Assembly: GCA_913062745.1 (NCBI GenBank)
Contig: CAJXXJ010000147.1
Location: 1-8,017, forward strand
Length of the DNA: 8,017 bases
Direction of reading: 5' to 3'
DNA from: an uncultured Phaeodactylibacter sp.
Lineage (GTDB): Bacteria; Bacteroidota; Bacteroidia; Chitinophagales; Saprospiraceae
The notes under the pieces were generated by a model. That model was not told the origin of the DNA, did no database searches, and saw nothing but the letters and a program-made list of their open reading frames with translations. The position numbers and the translations under genes were made by a program. This document shows, piece by piece, positions 1 through 5,454 of this stretch (its first letter is position 1; each line of letters begins with the position of its first letter).

Positions 1-1056
1 GGCCTTGTTATCGTTGTGGCTCCAGGTGACGAAGCGCTTGACGATTAGGCGGGAATTGGGCACTATCACGATCACATTATCTCTGGTCTCCACCAGAGAG
101 GTCCGTACCCCGATGCGCTTTACCGTGCCGATCAGCCCGTCTACCTCGATGACATCCCCGACTTCTGCCCGCCGTTCAAACAGCAAAATGATACCGGAGA
201 ACAAGTCTTTGAACGTTTCCTGCAGGCCCAGGCCCACGCCGACCAGCAGTGCAGCAGCACCTCCCCAGATGATGGTGAGGGTGAAGCCCAGTGCCTCCAG
301 CGCCATGAGTATGGCAATGATGTAAACGAAGTACTGCAGCAGCTGATTAATGGCGTACTGTGAGCCCACATTGATATTGCGGCTGCGGTAGTACTGGCTG
401 AGGATCAGTTGTATCGCCACCCAGCTGATGAGGCGGGCGATTAAAATAATAAATGCTGCGTTCAGAATGTTGGATACCGCAAACTCACGGGTTTGCCCCT
501 CCTCTGCATTGCGCGGGGTGTAGGTGAAAAAAGTCCAGTCAATCTCGAAGGCCTGTACGATGAACAGCAGTGCCAGGATATACACCGCATACTGAACGGT
601 GCGGTTGGTCTGTAGGCGGCTGTCTTTCTGGTAGTGCGCCAACTCGGTAGGCTCTTCTTTCTGCTTGCGGTAGTAATTGGTGATGAGCAGGCGGGAGATT
701 ACAAAGTCCAGCAGGCGGGCAATCTGCCAGATGATCAGCCCCTGCAGCACGGTAGAGATGTAGAGGTTGATGGTTTTCTCATTCGTGGTCTCTATCAGCT
801 GACGGTCCAGCTGCAGAATAGCCACCAGTGCCCACAGCCCGCTGAGGATAAGCAGGAAGGCCAGGATGCGGCGTGCCTTGCGGCGCTCGTCCGGGCCAAT
901 TTCCACCAGTTTTGCGGCTTTAGGCAGCAGCCGTATGCCGGCCACCCAGTACAGGGCAAGCAACAAGCCGATGCTCAGAAGGCTGAGGACCAGCTGCCCG
1001 ATGGTAAGCTGAAACCCGTTGAAGCTGAAAAGTGTAGTGTCGAAAAAATCCTGCAT
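1..1056 (-). CDS. MscS-family mechanosensitive ion channel (partial, C-terminus beyond window)
   Basis: Small-conductance mechanosensitive channel of the inner membrane, a pore that opens under membrane tension to release solutes during hypo-osmotic shock. The frame is open from the ATG at 1056 to the window edge, giving 352 residues without a stop. About seven hydrophobic segments are visible (near residues 18-44, 62-83, 95-120, 152-168, 190-215, 235-258 and 261-292). This is more than the three helices of E. coli MscS and closer to the larger YnaI/YbdG-type relatives. The pore-lining helix has the family's Gly/Ala packing pattern (WGGAAALLVGVGLGLQ, 264-279) followed by ETFKDLFSGI. The beta-domain then follows with FERRAEVGDVIEV, GLIGTVKRIGVRTS and VIVIVPNSRL. 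The C-terminal alpha/beta domain is missing only because the window ends. The start is the first ATG before the first hydrophobic segment. The frame stays open further upstream, so a longer form is possible. It is divergent from the PAP2-like gene. Confidence 0.93.
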   Translation of the reverse strand, partial: MQDFFDTTLFSFNGFQLTIGQLVLSLLSIGLLLALYWVAGIRLLPKAAKLVEIGPDERRKARRILAFLLILSGLWALVAILQLDRQLIETTNEKTINLYISTVLQGLIIWQIARLLDFVISRLLITNYYRKQKEEPTELAHYQKDSRLQTNRTVQYAVYILALLFIVQAFEIDWTFFTYTPRNAEEGQTREFAVSNILNAAFIILIARLISWVAIQLILSQYYRSRNINVGSQYAINQLLQYFVYIIAILMALEALGFTLTIIWGGAAALLVGVGLGLQETFKDLFSGIILLFERRAEVGDVIEVDGLIGTVKRIGVRTSLVETRDNVIVIVPNSRLIVKRFVTWSHNDNKA

Positions 1057-1312
1057 GGTTCCGGCAAAATACAAACTTTTTACTGACGAATGCAGGGCCT
1101 GAAAATCAAGCGGCACCCCAAGGGCTGAGGGAAGAGCTTTATCAAAGCTGCTGGCCTTACGGTAAAGCAGGCAGGGTCGTTTCCTCACCGGGCCCTCATA
1201 CGTGCAAAGGGTGGCTCAGGCAGGCAGGAACCGGAATTGCCTAACATCTATACGGCAAACCGCTTCCTCCTCGCCATAATGTCCCTATATTTGGAGCAAA
1301 ATTATCAGGTAC
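1057..1312. other. Divergent intergenic region between mscS-type gene and PAP2-like gene
   Basis: This 256 bp gap separates two divergently transcribed genes and must hold promoters for both. On the plus strand there is a clear -7-type octamer at 1286-1293. On the minus strand I found no exact TAnnTTTG; the nearest is a one-base-short TATTTTG just upstream of the channel gene start. No tRNA, repeat or convincing small protein gene was seen. A plus-strand open frame at 1237-1551 largely overlaps the PAP2-like gene in another frame and shows no family motifs. Confidence 0.5.
1286..1293 (+). promoter_or_regulatory. Bacteroidota-type -7 promoter box (TATATTTG) upstream of PAP2-like gene
   Basis: TATATTTG matches the TAnnTTTG -7 consensus recognised by the Bacteroidota primary sigma factor. 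It lies 19 nt before the ATG at 1313, so the leader would be only about 10-15 nt. No good TTG/TTTG -33 element is seen 17-23 nt upstream (only TTCC near 1264), which lowers confidence. Confidence 0.5.
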
Positions 1313-1981
1313 ATGCTGAAATCACTGGCACAGGTCATATCCTTCGTCTTTCACCCTCTGCTCATCGTGACCTATATGTTGGTGCTGTTGTTGCTGATCA
1401 ACCCTTACCTGTTCGGCGTCAACAGCATCAGCGACCGGGCCAGTCAGCTATTGTTGCTGCAGGTGTTTTTGTCTACCTTCTTTATCCCGGCATTCGCTGT
1501 GGCGATGCTACGGTTCACCGGCTTGGTCAAATCACTGGAAATGCGGACTAAGCAGGAACGCATCGGCCCTTACATTATCACGGGCATGTTCTACATCTGG
1601 ATGTTCCGCAACTTCCTGGGCAACGGTCAGGTGCCCACGGCATTCACCAGCTTTCTGCTCGGTGCTACCGTAGGGCTGTTCATTGCTTTTTTTATCAATA
1701 TCTTTTCCAAGATCAGCGCTCACGCCGTGGGTATGGGGGGCTTGCTGGGCATGGTAGTCATCACCATGCTGCTGTTCAGTTATGACACTTTCGTGTTGAA
1801 CTCCACCATCTTCGGTACTGTAGAAGTGAGTATGATGTGGGTGCTTGTGCTTACGGTCATCCTGGCCGGCATAGTCGGCTCTTCCCGCTTGCTGCTGCAG
1901 GCGCATGAACCGATGGACCTGTACGGCGGTTACCTCGTGGGCTTTGCAGCGCAGTTTATCGCCCTGCGCTTCCTATTTTAG
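1313..1981 (+). CDS. PAP2-like (phosphatidic acid phosphatase-like) integral membrane protein with altered active-site motifs
   Basis: A 222-residue, very hydrophobic protein with about six membrane segments. It carries the order of motifs of the PAP2/lipid-phosphatase superfamily. Motif C3 (SRx5Hx3D) is an exact match: S191-R192, H198, D202. Motif C2, normally PSGH, appears as I-S135-A136-H137. Motif C1, normally Kx6RP, is degenerate: the corresponding stretch is R78-TKQERI-G85-P86, so the lysine is replaced by Arg and the Arg by Gly. In PAP2 enzymes the C3 His is the nucleophile and the C1/C3 Arg residues hold the phosphate. Substrate is unknown. Activity on a lipid phosphate or pyrophosphate is plausible but, given C1, not assured. 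The ATG at 1313 starts just before the first helix and follows a -7-like box. kmo starts 47 nt downstream on the same strand with no visible promoter between, so the two may be co-transcribed. Confidence 0.72.
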   Translation: MLKSLAQVISFVFHPLLIVTYMLVLLLLINPYLFGVNSISDRASQLLLLQVFLSTFFIPAFAVAMLRFTGLVKSLEMRTKQERIGPYIITGMFYIWMFRNFLGNGQVPTAFTSFLLGATVGLFIAFFINIFSKISAHAVGMGGLLGMVVITMLLFSYDTFVLNSTIFGTVEVSMMWVLVLTVILAGIVGSSRLLLQAHEPMDLYGGYLVGFAAQFIALRFLF

Positions 1982-2028
1982 CAATACAACGCTGGCTGTG
2001 GTAGTCAGCGCAACCGAATACTTCTCCT

Positions 2029-3402
2029 ATGAAAGAGCACATAATAATTGTCGGTGCCGGCCTGGTCGGCTCCCTGTGGGCCGTGCTGCTTGCCAAGCGC
2101 GGCTATAAAGTCAATGTTTACGAACTGCGGGACGACCCCCGTGCTGCTGGTTTTCTGGGCGGGCGCTCCATCAACCTCGCTATGAGCGACCGCGGCTGGA
2201 GGGCTATGGAAAAAGCCGGCATCAAGGACAAAATCCGGAAAGTCGCGATACCGATGTACGGGCGGCGCATGCACGATGAAGAAGGGCAGCTTACTTTTCA
2301 GCCTTACGGCGAAGAAGGGCAGGCCATCTACTCTGTATCCCGGGGTGGGCTGAATATAGAGCTGATCAATATCGCAGATGCGCACGAGAACGTGCAGTTC
2401 CACTTTGGTTACCGCTGCCTGGAAGTAGACCTGGATACCAATACCATCTACTTTGAACGCCACACAGACGGCAAACGGCTGGAGCTGCGCCCCGACCTTA
2501 TATTCGGCACGGATGGGGCCTTCTCTGCAGTGCGCCGCAGCCTGATGATGAATACCCGCAACTTCAATTACAGTCAGTCCTTCCTCAACTACGGCTACAA
2601 AGAAGTTAATATACCCCCTTTGAAAGACGGCACCCACGCCATCGATAAAAATGCGCTGCATATCTGGCCCCGCGGCCGCTTTATGATGATTGCGCTGCCC
2701 AATGTTGACGGCAGCTTTACCGGCACTCTGTTTCTGCCTTACGAAGGAGGGGAAGAAGCATTTGAGAACCTGCAGACCGACGAGCAGGTCATGGGCTTCT
2801 TCCGCAAATACTTTGCAGACAGCATCCCGGTTATTCCCGATTTGCTGGAAGAATTCCGCAACAACCCTACCGCTTCCCTCGTCACCATCCGCTGCAACCC
2901 CTGGCATCATCAGGACAAGGTGTTGATTATGGGCGATGCCTCGCACGCCATCGTGCCGTTCTACGGGCAGGGTATGAATTCCGGCTTTGAAGACTGTACA
3001 ATACTCGATGAGATGGTCGAGGCCTTCGATGGCGACTGGAGCAAGATTATTCCGGCTTTCAGTAAAAGCCGCCCCGCTGATGCCGATGCCATTGCCGACC
3101 TCGCACTGCGCAATTTCGTCGAGATGCGCGATAAAGTGGCGGACCCTAAGTTCCTGCTGCGTAAAGAGATTGCCGCTCATCTGCATAAAAAGTATCCGGA
3201 AGACTTTCTCCCGCTTTACTCGCAGGTCACCTTCAGCCATATCCCTTACAGTAGGGCGCTGCAGGAAGGCGTGCGGCAGGATCAGCTGTTTGAGCAAATC
3301 TTCAGCATAGAGGGTGTGGAGCACAACTGGCAGGATAATCCACAAATTGACCGGGCCTTTCGTCAGTGGAAATCCGATGCGCATATAGCGGTTAGCGGGT
3401 GA
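2029..3402 (+). CDS. kmo: Kynurenine 3-monooxygenase
   Basis: FAD-dependent aromatic hydroxylase converting L-kynurenine to 3-hydroxykynurenine with NAD(P)H and O2, a step of tryptophan degradation and of the kynurenine route to NAD. At 457 residues it matches soluble bacterial KMO in length. The Rossmann motif GAGLVG (9-14) is followed by acidic E32, which should bind the FAD ribose. The KMO signature GRSINLAMSDRGW spans 45-57. Near 79-81 lies GRRMH and near 93-105 QPYG...IYSVSR, matching the substrate-pocket region. The DG motif is at D162-G163 and the GD motif at G302-D303 (GDASHAIVPFYGQGMNSGFEDC region). N362 and Y397 (PLYSQVTF) have the same spacing as the catalytic-site Asn/Tyr pair of characterised KMOs. 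No kynureninase, tryptophan dioxygenase or 3-hydroxyanthranilate dioxygenase gene is present nearby, so the pathway role must be completed elsewhere. A long open frame on the opposite strand is a codon-usage shadow. Confidence 0.95.
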   Translation: MKEHIIIVGAGLVGSLWAVLLAKRGYKVNVYELRDDPRAAGFLGGRSINLAMSDRGWRAMEKAGIKDKIRKVAIPMYGRRMHDEEGQLTFQPYGEEGQAIYSVSRGGLNIELINIADAHENVQFHFGYRCLEVDLDTNTIYFERHTDGKRLELRPDLIFGTDGAFSAVRRSLMMNTRNFNYSQSFLNYGYKEVNIPPLKDGTHAIDKNALHIWPRGRFMMIALPNVDGSFTGTLFLPYEGGEEAFENLQTDEQVMGFFRKYFADSIPVIPDLLEEFRNNPTASLVTIRCNPWHHQDKVLIMGDASHAIVPFYGQGMNSGFEDCTILDEMVEAFDGDWSKIIPAFSKSRPADADAIADLALRNFVEMRDKVADPKFLLRKEIAAHLHKKYPEDFLPLYSQVTFSHIPYSRALQEGVRQDQLFEQIFSIEGVEHNWQDNPQIDRAFRQWKSDAHIAVSG

Positions 3403-3432
3403 TGGTAACTGTTTCTGTGGTTGAGCGCTAAC
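3391..3432 (+). terminator. Weak inverted repeat spanning the kmo stop codon, possible 3'-end structure
   Basis: GTTAGCG at 3391-3397 is inverted as CGCTAAC at 3426-3432, with a 28 nt loop that contains the kmo stop codon. The arms are followed by TCTTTAG rather than a T-run, so this is a poor intrinsic terminator. It is the only candidate I see for the end of the kmo transcript. If it does not terminate, kmo mRNA would run antisense into the small RNA locus. Confidence 0.25.
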
Positions 3433-3448
3433 TCTTTAGTCTGTAGGC

Positions 3449-3484
3449 AAAAAAAAAGAGGCAGCGCTACCACAGCACTACCTC
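3449..3484 (-). terminator. Strong rho-independent terminator, minus strand
   Basis: Read on the minus strand, GAGGTAGTGCT (3484-3474), a five-base loop (3473-3469) and AGCGCTGCCTC (3468-3458) form an 11 bp stem without mismatches, counting two G·U pairs. Nine T residues follow immediately (3457-3449). On the plus strand the two wobble positions become C·A mismatches and no T-run follows, so the signal is strand-specific. No protein gene of the minus strand lies upstream of it, so it most likely ends a small RNA. Confidence 0.85.
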
Positions 3485-3553
3485 AGCCCTAACCAAATAA
3501 AACCAAATTATTCTTTATAAAGGTCGGCTCGTAAGCCGTTTATCTTCAATGCT
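3449..3553 (-). ncRNA. Putative small non-coding RNA, about 100 nt, convergent with kmo
   Basis: Inferred from a promoter and terminator that frame it, not from a known RNA family. The proximal promoter (TTG at 3588-3586, N20, TATATTTG at 3565-3558) would start transcription near 3550-3554, and the strong terminator ends it at about 3449. Predicted architecture from 5' to 3': a hairpin made of AUAAA/UUUAU (3543-3539 with 3521-3517) and CGGCU/AGCCG (3538-3534 with 3529-3525) closed by a UACG loop, with a three-base bulge on the 3' side; then an unpaired A/U-rich linker with two exact copies of AUUUGGUU (3508-3501 and 3498-3491) two bases apart; then the terminator hairpin. No ATG occurs in the transcript. 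A TTG at 3549 opens a 13-codon frame ending at 3508, which may be chance. I do not recognise it as 6S, tmRNA, SRP RNA, RNase P or a riboswitch. Transcription from the distal promoter would give a form of about 180 nt. Confidence 0.6.
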
Positions 3554-3557
3554 TATA

Positions 3558-3588
3558 CAAATATAAGGGGTTTGTGTAAAAAATACAA
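3558..3588 (-). promoter_or_regulatory. Proximal Bacteroidota-type promoter (P1) of the putative small RNA
   Basis: Minus-strand TTG at 3588-3586, a 20 nt spacer, then TATATTTG at 3565-3558. Both elements and their spacing fit the -33/-7 arrangement of Bacteroidota promoters. The -33 box lies inside one arm of the inverted repeat at 3586-3623, so its accessibility may be controlled. Expected start of transcription is near 3550-3554. Confidence 0.65.
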
Positions 3589-3623
3589 TTAGTTCCTCAA
3601 AAAAAAATTTCCTTGACTAATTG
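3586..3623. repeat. Inverted repeat CAATTAGT...ACTAATTG between the two minus-strand promoters
   Basis: Perfect 8 bp arms at 3586-3593 and 3616-3623 flank a 22 bp centre containing an A9 tract. The left arm includes the three bases that form the -33 box of P1. It lies entirely downstream of P2, so in a P2 transcript it would form a stem-loop in the 5' part. It could be a protein-binding operator or an RNA structure. Confidence 0.5.
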
Positions 3624-3632
3624 ATGACATTA

Positions 3633-3663
3633 CAAATATAGGGTTTTCTACCTGTTCTGTCAA
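3633..3663 (-). promoter_or_regulatory. Distal Bacteroidota-type promoter (P2), same architecture as P1
   Basis: Minus-strand TTG (within TTGACA) at 3663-3661, a 20 nt spacer, then TATATTTG at 3640-3633. Box identity and spacing are the same as P1, which lies 75 nt downstream, and both -7 boxes are preceded by AAACCC-like and followed by TA. Expected start is near 3625-3629, giving a longer form of the small RNA. Confidence 0.6.
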
Positions 3664-4039
3664 GATTGCAGCAGTGGCAGATATTTAGCGCTTTTTACAT
3701 ATATAGCTATTTCGATATGATTTTGAATTTATCTCACCTCTCGGGGAATTAAATTTTATTAAAAAGAGTATAGCCGAATTTAAGTCGGCAAGAAGAGGGC
3801 AAAAATTTTCCAAATTTTTATAACAGGCTTATTTGTCTCCTGAAAAATATAGCATTTGGCCTTCGAAAAGGATTTTGTCCTTTTTACCGTACCGACGATA
3901 AGGTGGTATCCCCCGGTTGAAGTTCAGTGCAGATAATTTCCTGCTGATGTATATTGGCTGGCGGGTGCATTAGGTGCACGCCTTCGCCCTCCGTTTCGAG
4001 TTTAGCCGGCCTCATTGTCGGCAGGCATTCCAATATGTG
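3664..4039. other. AT-rich intergenic stretch with short palindromes, no protein gene seen
   Basis: Between the small RNA promoters and the M28 operon promoter no convincing gene is visible on either strand. The composition drops to strongly AT-rich up to about 3890, then returns to the GC-richer style of the genes. Palindromic elements include ATAGCTAT (3703-3710), GCCGA/TCGGC with a 7 nt loop (3773-3789), AAAAATTT/AAATTTTT with a 3 nt loop (3801-3819) and AAAAGGA/TCCTTTT (3866-3884). A minus-strand open frame of 64 codons at 3884-4078 has no recognisable features and overlaps the operon promoter. It is left uncalled. Confidence 0.5.
3866..3885 (+). terminator. Weak hairpin with T-run (AAAAGGA-TTTTG-TCCTTTT)
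   Basis: A 7 bp stem with a 5 nt loop and T5 on the 3' side. It has only two G-C pairs, so it would be a weak terminator. CCTT at 3860-3863 can also pair with AAGG at 3868-3871, an alternative to the main stem. No plus-strand transcript clearly ends here. Confidence 0.2.
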
Positions 4040-4047
4040 TATATTTG
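4015..4047 (+). promoter_or_regulatory. Promoter of the M28-hpt-phosphatase-membrane protein operon
   Basis: TATATTTG at 4040-4047 matches TAnnTTTG exactly. A TTG at 4015-4017 lies 22 nt upstream, at the long end of accepted spacing. Transcription should begin near 4052-4055, leaving a leader of about 15 nt before the ATG at 4069. This also rules against the upstream in-frame TTG at 4015 as the start codon. Confidence 0.6.
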
Positions 4048-4068
4048 TTGCCCAAACCAACGAAGTAT

Positions 4069-5454
4069 ATGTCCGCACGACTGCTTTTGATCTTCGCCTT
4101 GTTTCCCCTGCTTCTTCCCGCGCAGGAGACCACGGAGCAAGATGCTTTTTACATCCGCAAGATTTACGACAATACCCTCACGAATGCGCAGTGCTACGAC
4201 TGGCTTCAGTACCTTACGCAACGCATAGGCGGGCGTCTGGCTGGTTCTCCGCAGGCCGCTGCCGCAGTGGAGTATACCCGGCAGCTGATGGAGCAGCTGG
4301 AGCTGGATACCGTCTGGCTGCAGCCTGTAATGGTGCCGCACTGGGAGCGGGGCGAGCCGGAACAGGTGCGCATCGTCAACAGCATGAAGATGGGCACGCT
4401 ACCGCTTCGTGCGCTGGCGCTGGGCAATTCGGTCGGCACAGGCCCGCTCGGCATCACCGCTGAGGTGGTAGAAGTGAAGAGCCTGGATGAGGTGGATAGC
4501 CTGGGCAGCAGCCTCCAGGGTAAAATTGTGTTTTTCAATCAGCCGATGGACCCTACCGAGCTCAATACTTTTGCCGCGTATGGCAAAGCGGCCGGGCAGC
4601 GCGTGTACGGCGCTTCCCGCGCCAGCAAGCATGGGGCTGTTGGAGTCCTGGTCCGCTCGCTCACCACCCGCCTGGATGATATCCCGCATACCGGCGTGAC
4701 GGTGTATCAGGAAGGAGCTGACCCGATCCCGGCTTTGTCGATCAGCACCAACGATTCAGAATTGCTCAGCCGGCTGCTGAAAGAGGAGCCGGTGCAGGTC
4801 TTTATGCGCAATACCAGCCATATGCTTGAGGATAAGCTATCCTACAACGTCATCGGCGAAATCCGTGGCAGCACCCATCCGGAAGAAATAATCCTGGTCG
4901 GCGGGCATCTCGATTCCTGGGATGTAGGCACGGGTGCGCACGACGACGGGGCAGGCTGCGTGCACGCATTGGAAGTGGTGCACCAAATTAAAAACCTGGG
5001 CTACGAGCCTAAACGGACCATCCGCTGTGTGATGTTTATGAACGAAGAGAATGGATTGCGCGGCGGCCGGGCCTACTGGGAATGGTCCGACGAGCAGAAA
5101 GAATACCATATGGCGGCTATCGAGTCAGACCGGGGCGGCTTTACGCCGAGGGGCTTCACTGCTGACGGGCACGAAGATATTTTTAACGATAAATTCAAGC
5201 AGGTCATCGAATGGCTGCCGCTGCTGGAGCCTTACGGACTGGCTTTCCGCAAAGGCGGCTCCGGAGCAGACATATCCGGACTGAAAGGGCAGAAGGGGCT
5301 GCTTTTCGGCTTCGAGCCGGACTCACAGCGCTACTTTGACTATCACCATACGCCCATCGACGGCCCGGATGTCGTCAACAAGCGGGAGCTGGAGCTGGGC
5401 GCTGCTGCAATGGCCAGCCTGGTGTATTTACTGGACCAATACGGAATTGACTAA
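4069..5454 (+). CDS. Secreted M28-family zinc metallopeptidase with PA domain (carboxypeptidase Q-like)
   Basis: A 461-residue exopeptidase-type enzyme expected in the periplasm or outside the cell. Residues 1-18 form a Sec signal peptide: short basic start MSAR, hydrophobic LLLIFALFPLLL, then PAQ with probable cleavage after it. A PA domain lies at roughly 120-255, inserted before the catalytic core. The core has the M28 zinc ligands in order: H280 (GGHLDSWD), D292 (AHDDGAG, bridging), E326-E327 (NEENGL; general base then zinc ligand), D354 (ESDRGG) and H427 in YHHTPID. The GGHLDSWDVGTGAHDDG pattern is typical of carboxypeptidase Q/PGCP-like members, which release N-terminal or dipeptide residues. 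The exact substrate cannot be read from sequence. The ATG at 4069 is preferred over an in-frame TTG at 4015 because it gives a clean signal peptide and follows the promoter. Its TAA overlaps the next ATG by one base. Confidence 0.92.
   Translation: MSARLLLIFALFPLLLPAQETTEQDAFYIRKIYDNTLTNAQCYDWLQYLTQRIGGRLAGSPQAAAAVEYTRQLMEQLELDTVWLQPVMVPHWERGEPEQVRIVNSMKMGTLPLRALALGNSVGTGPLGITAEVVEVKSLDEVDSLGSSLQGKIVFFNQPMDPTELNTFAAYGKAAGQRVYGASRASKHGAVGVLVRSLTTRLDDIPHTGVTVYQEGADPIPALSISTNDSELLSRLLKEEPVQVFMRNTSHMLEDKLSYNVIGEIRGSTHPEEIILVGGHLDSWDVGTGAHDDGAGCVHALEVVHQIKNLGYEPKRTIRCVMFMNEENGLRGGRAYWEWSDEQKEYHMAAIESDRGGFTPRGFTADGHEDIFNDKFKQVIEWLPLLEPYGLAFRKGGSGADISGLKGQKGLLFGFEPDSQRYFDYHHTPIDGPDVVNKRELELGAAAMASLVYLLDQYGID

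Noticed and set aside
634..1086. Plus-strand open frame of 150 codons over the MscS-family gene
   Set aside because: It is antisense to a clearly coding channel gene, and its translation is Gln/Asp-rich with no motif or hydrophobic pattern.
2005..3384. Open reading frame of 459 codons on the minus strand opposite kmo
   Set aside because: It mirrors kmo almost exactly. Its translation is rich in His, Gln and Val without family motifs, while the plus-strand frame has every KMO motif. It is a codon-composition shadow.
3449..3640. 6S RNA, tmRNA or SRP RNA as identity of the minus-strand RNA
   Set aside because: I see no long rod with a central bubble (6S), no tRNA-like end with CCA or tag reading frame (tmRNA), and no SRP-type conserved loop. 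The length of the long form alone is not evidence.
3424..3692. Three copies of the palindrome AGCGCT (3424, 3463, 3687)
   Set aside because: A six-base palindrome recurring three times in 270 bp with irregular spacing is weak. One copy is already explained as part of the terminator stem.
3485..4068. CRISPR array or insertion-sequence remnant in the long gap
   Set aside because: No regularly spaced repeats, no long terminal inverted repeats and no transposase fragments. The only repeats are short (up to 8 bp).
3884..4078. Minus-strand open frame of 64 codons before the M28 operon
   Set aside because: No motif, no promoter or start context on that strand. It overlaps the operon promoter on the other strand and would have to be read towards the AT-rich gap.
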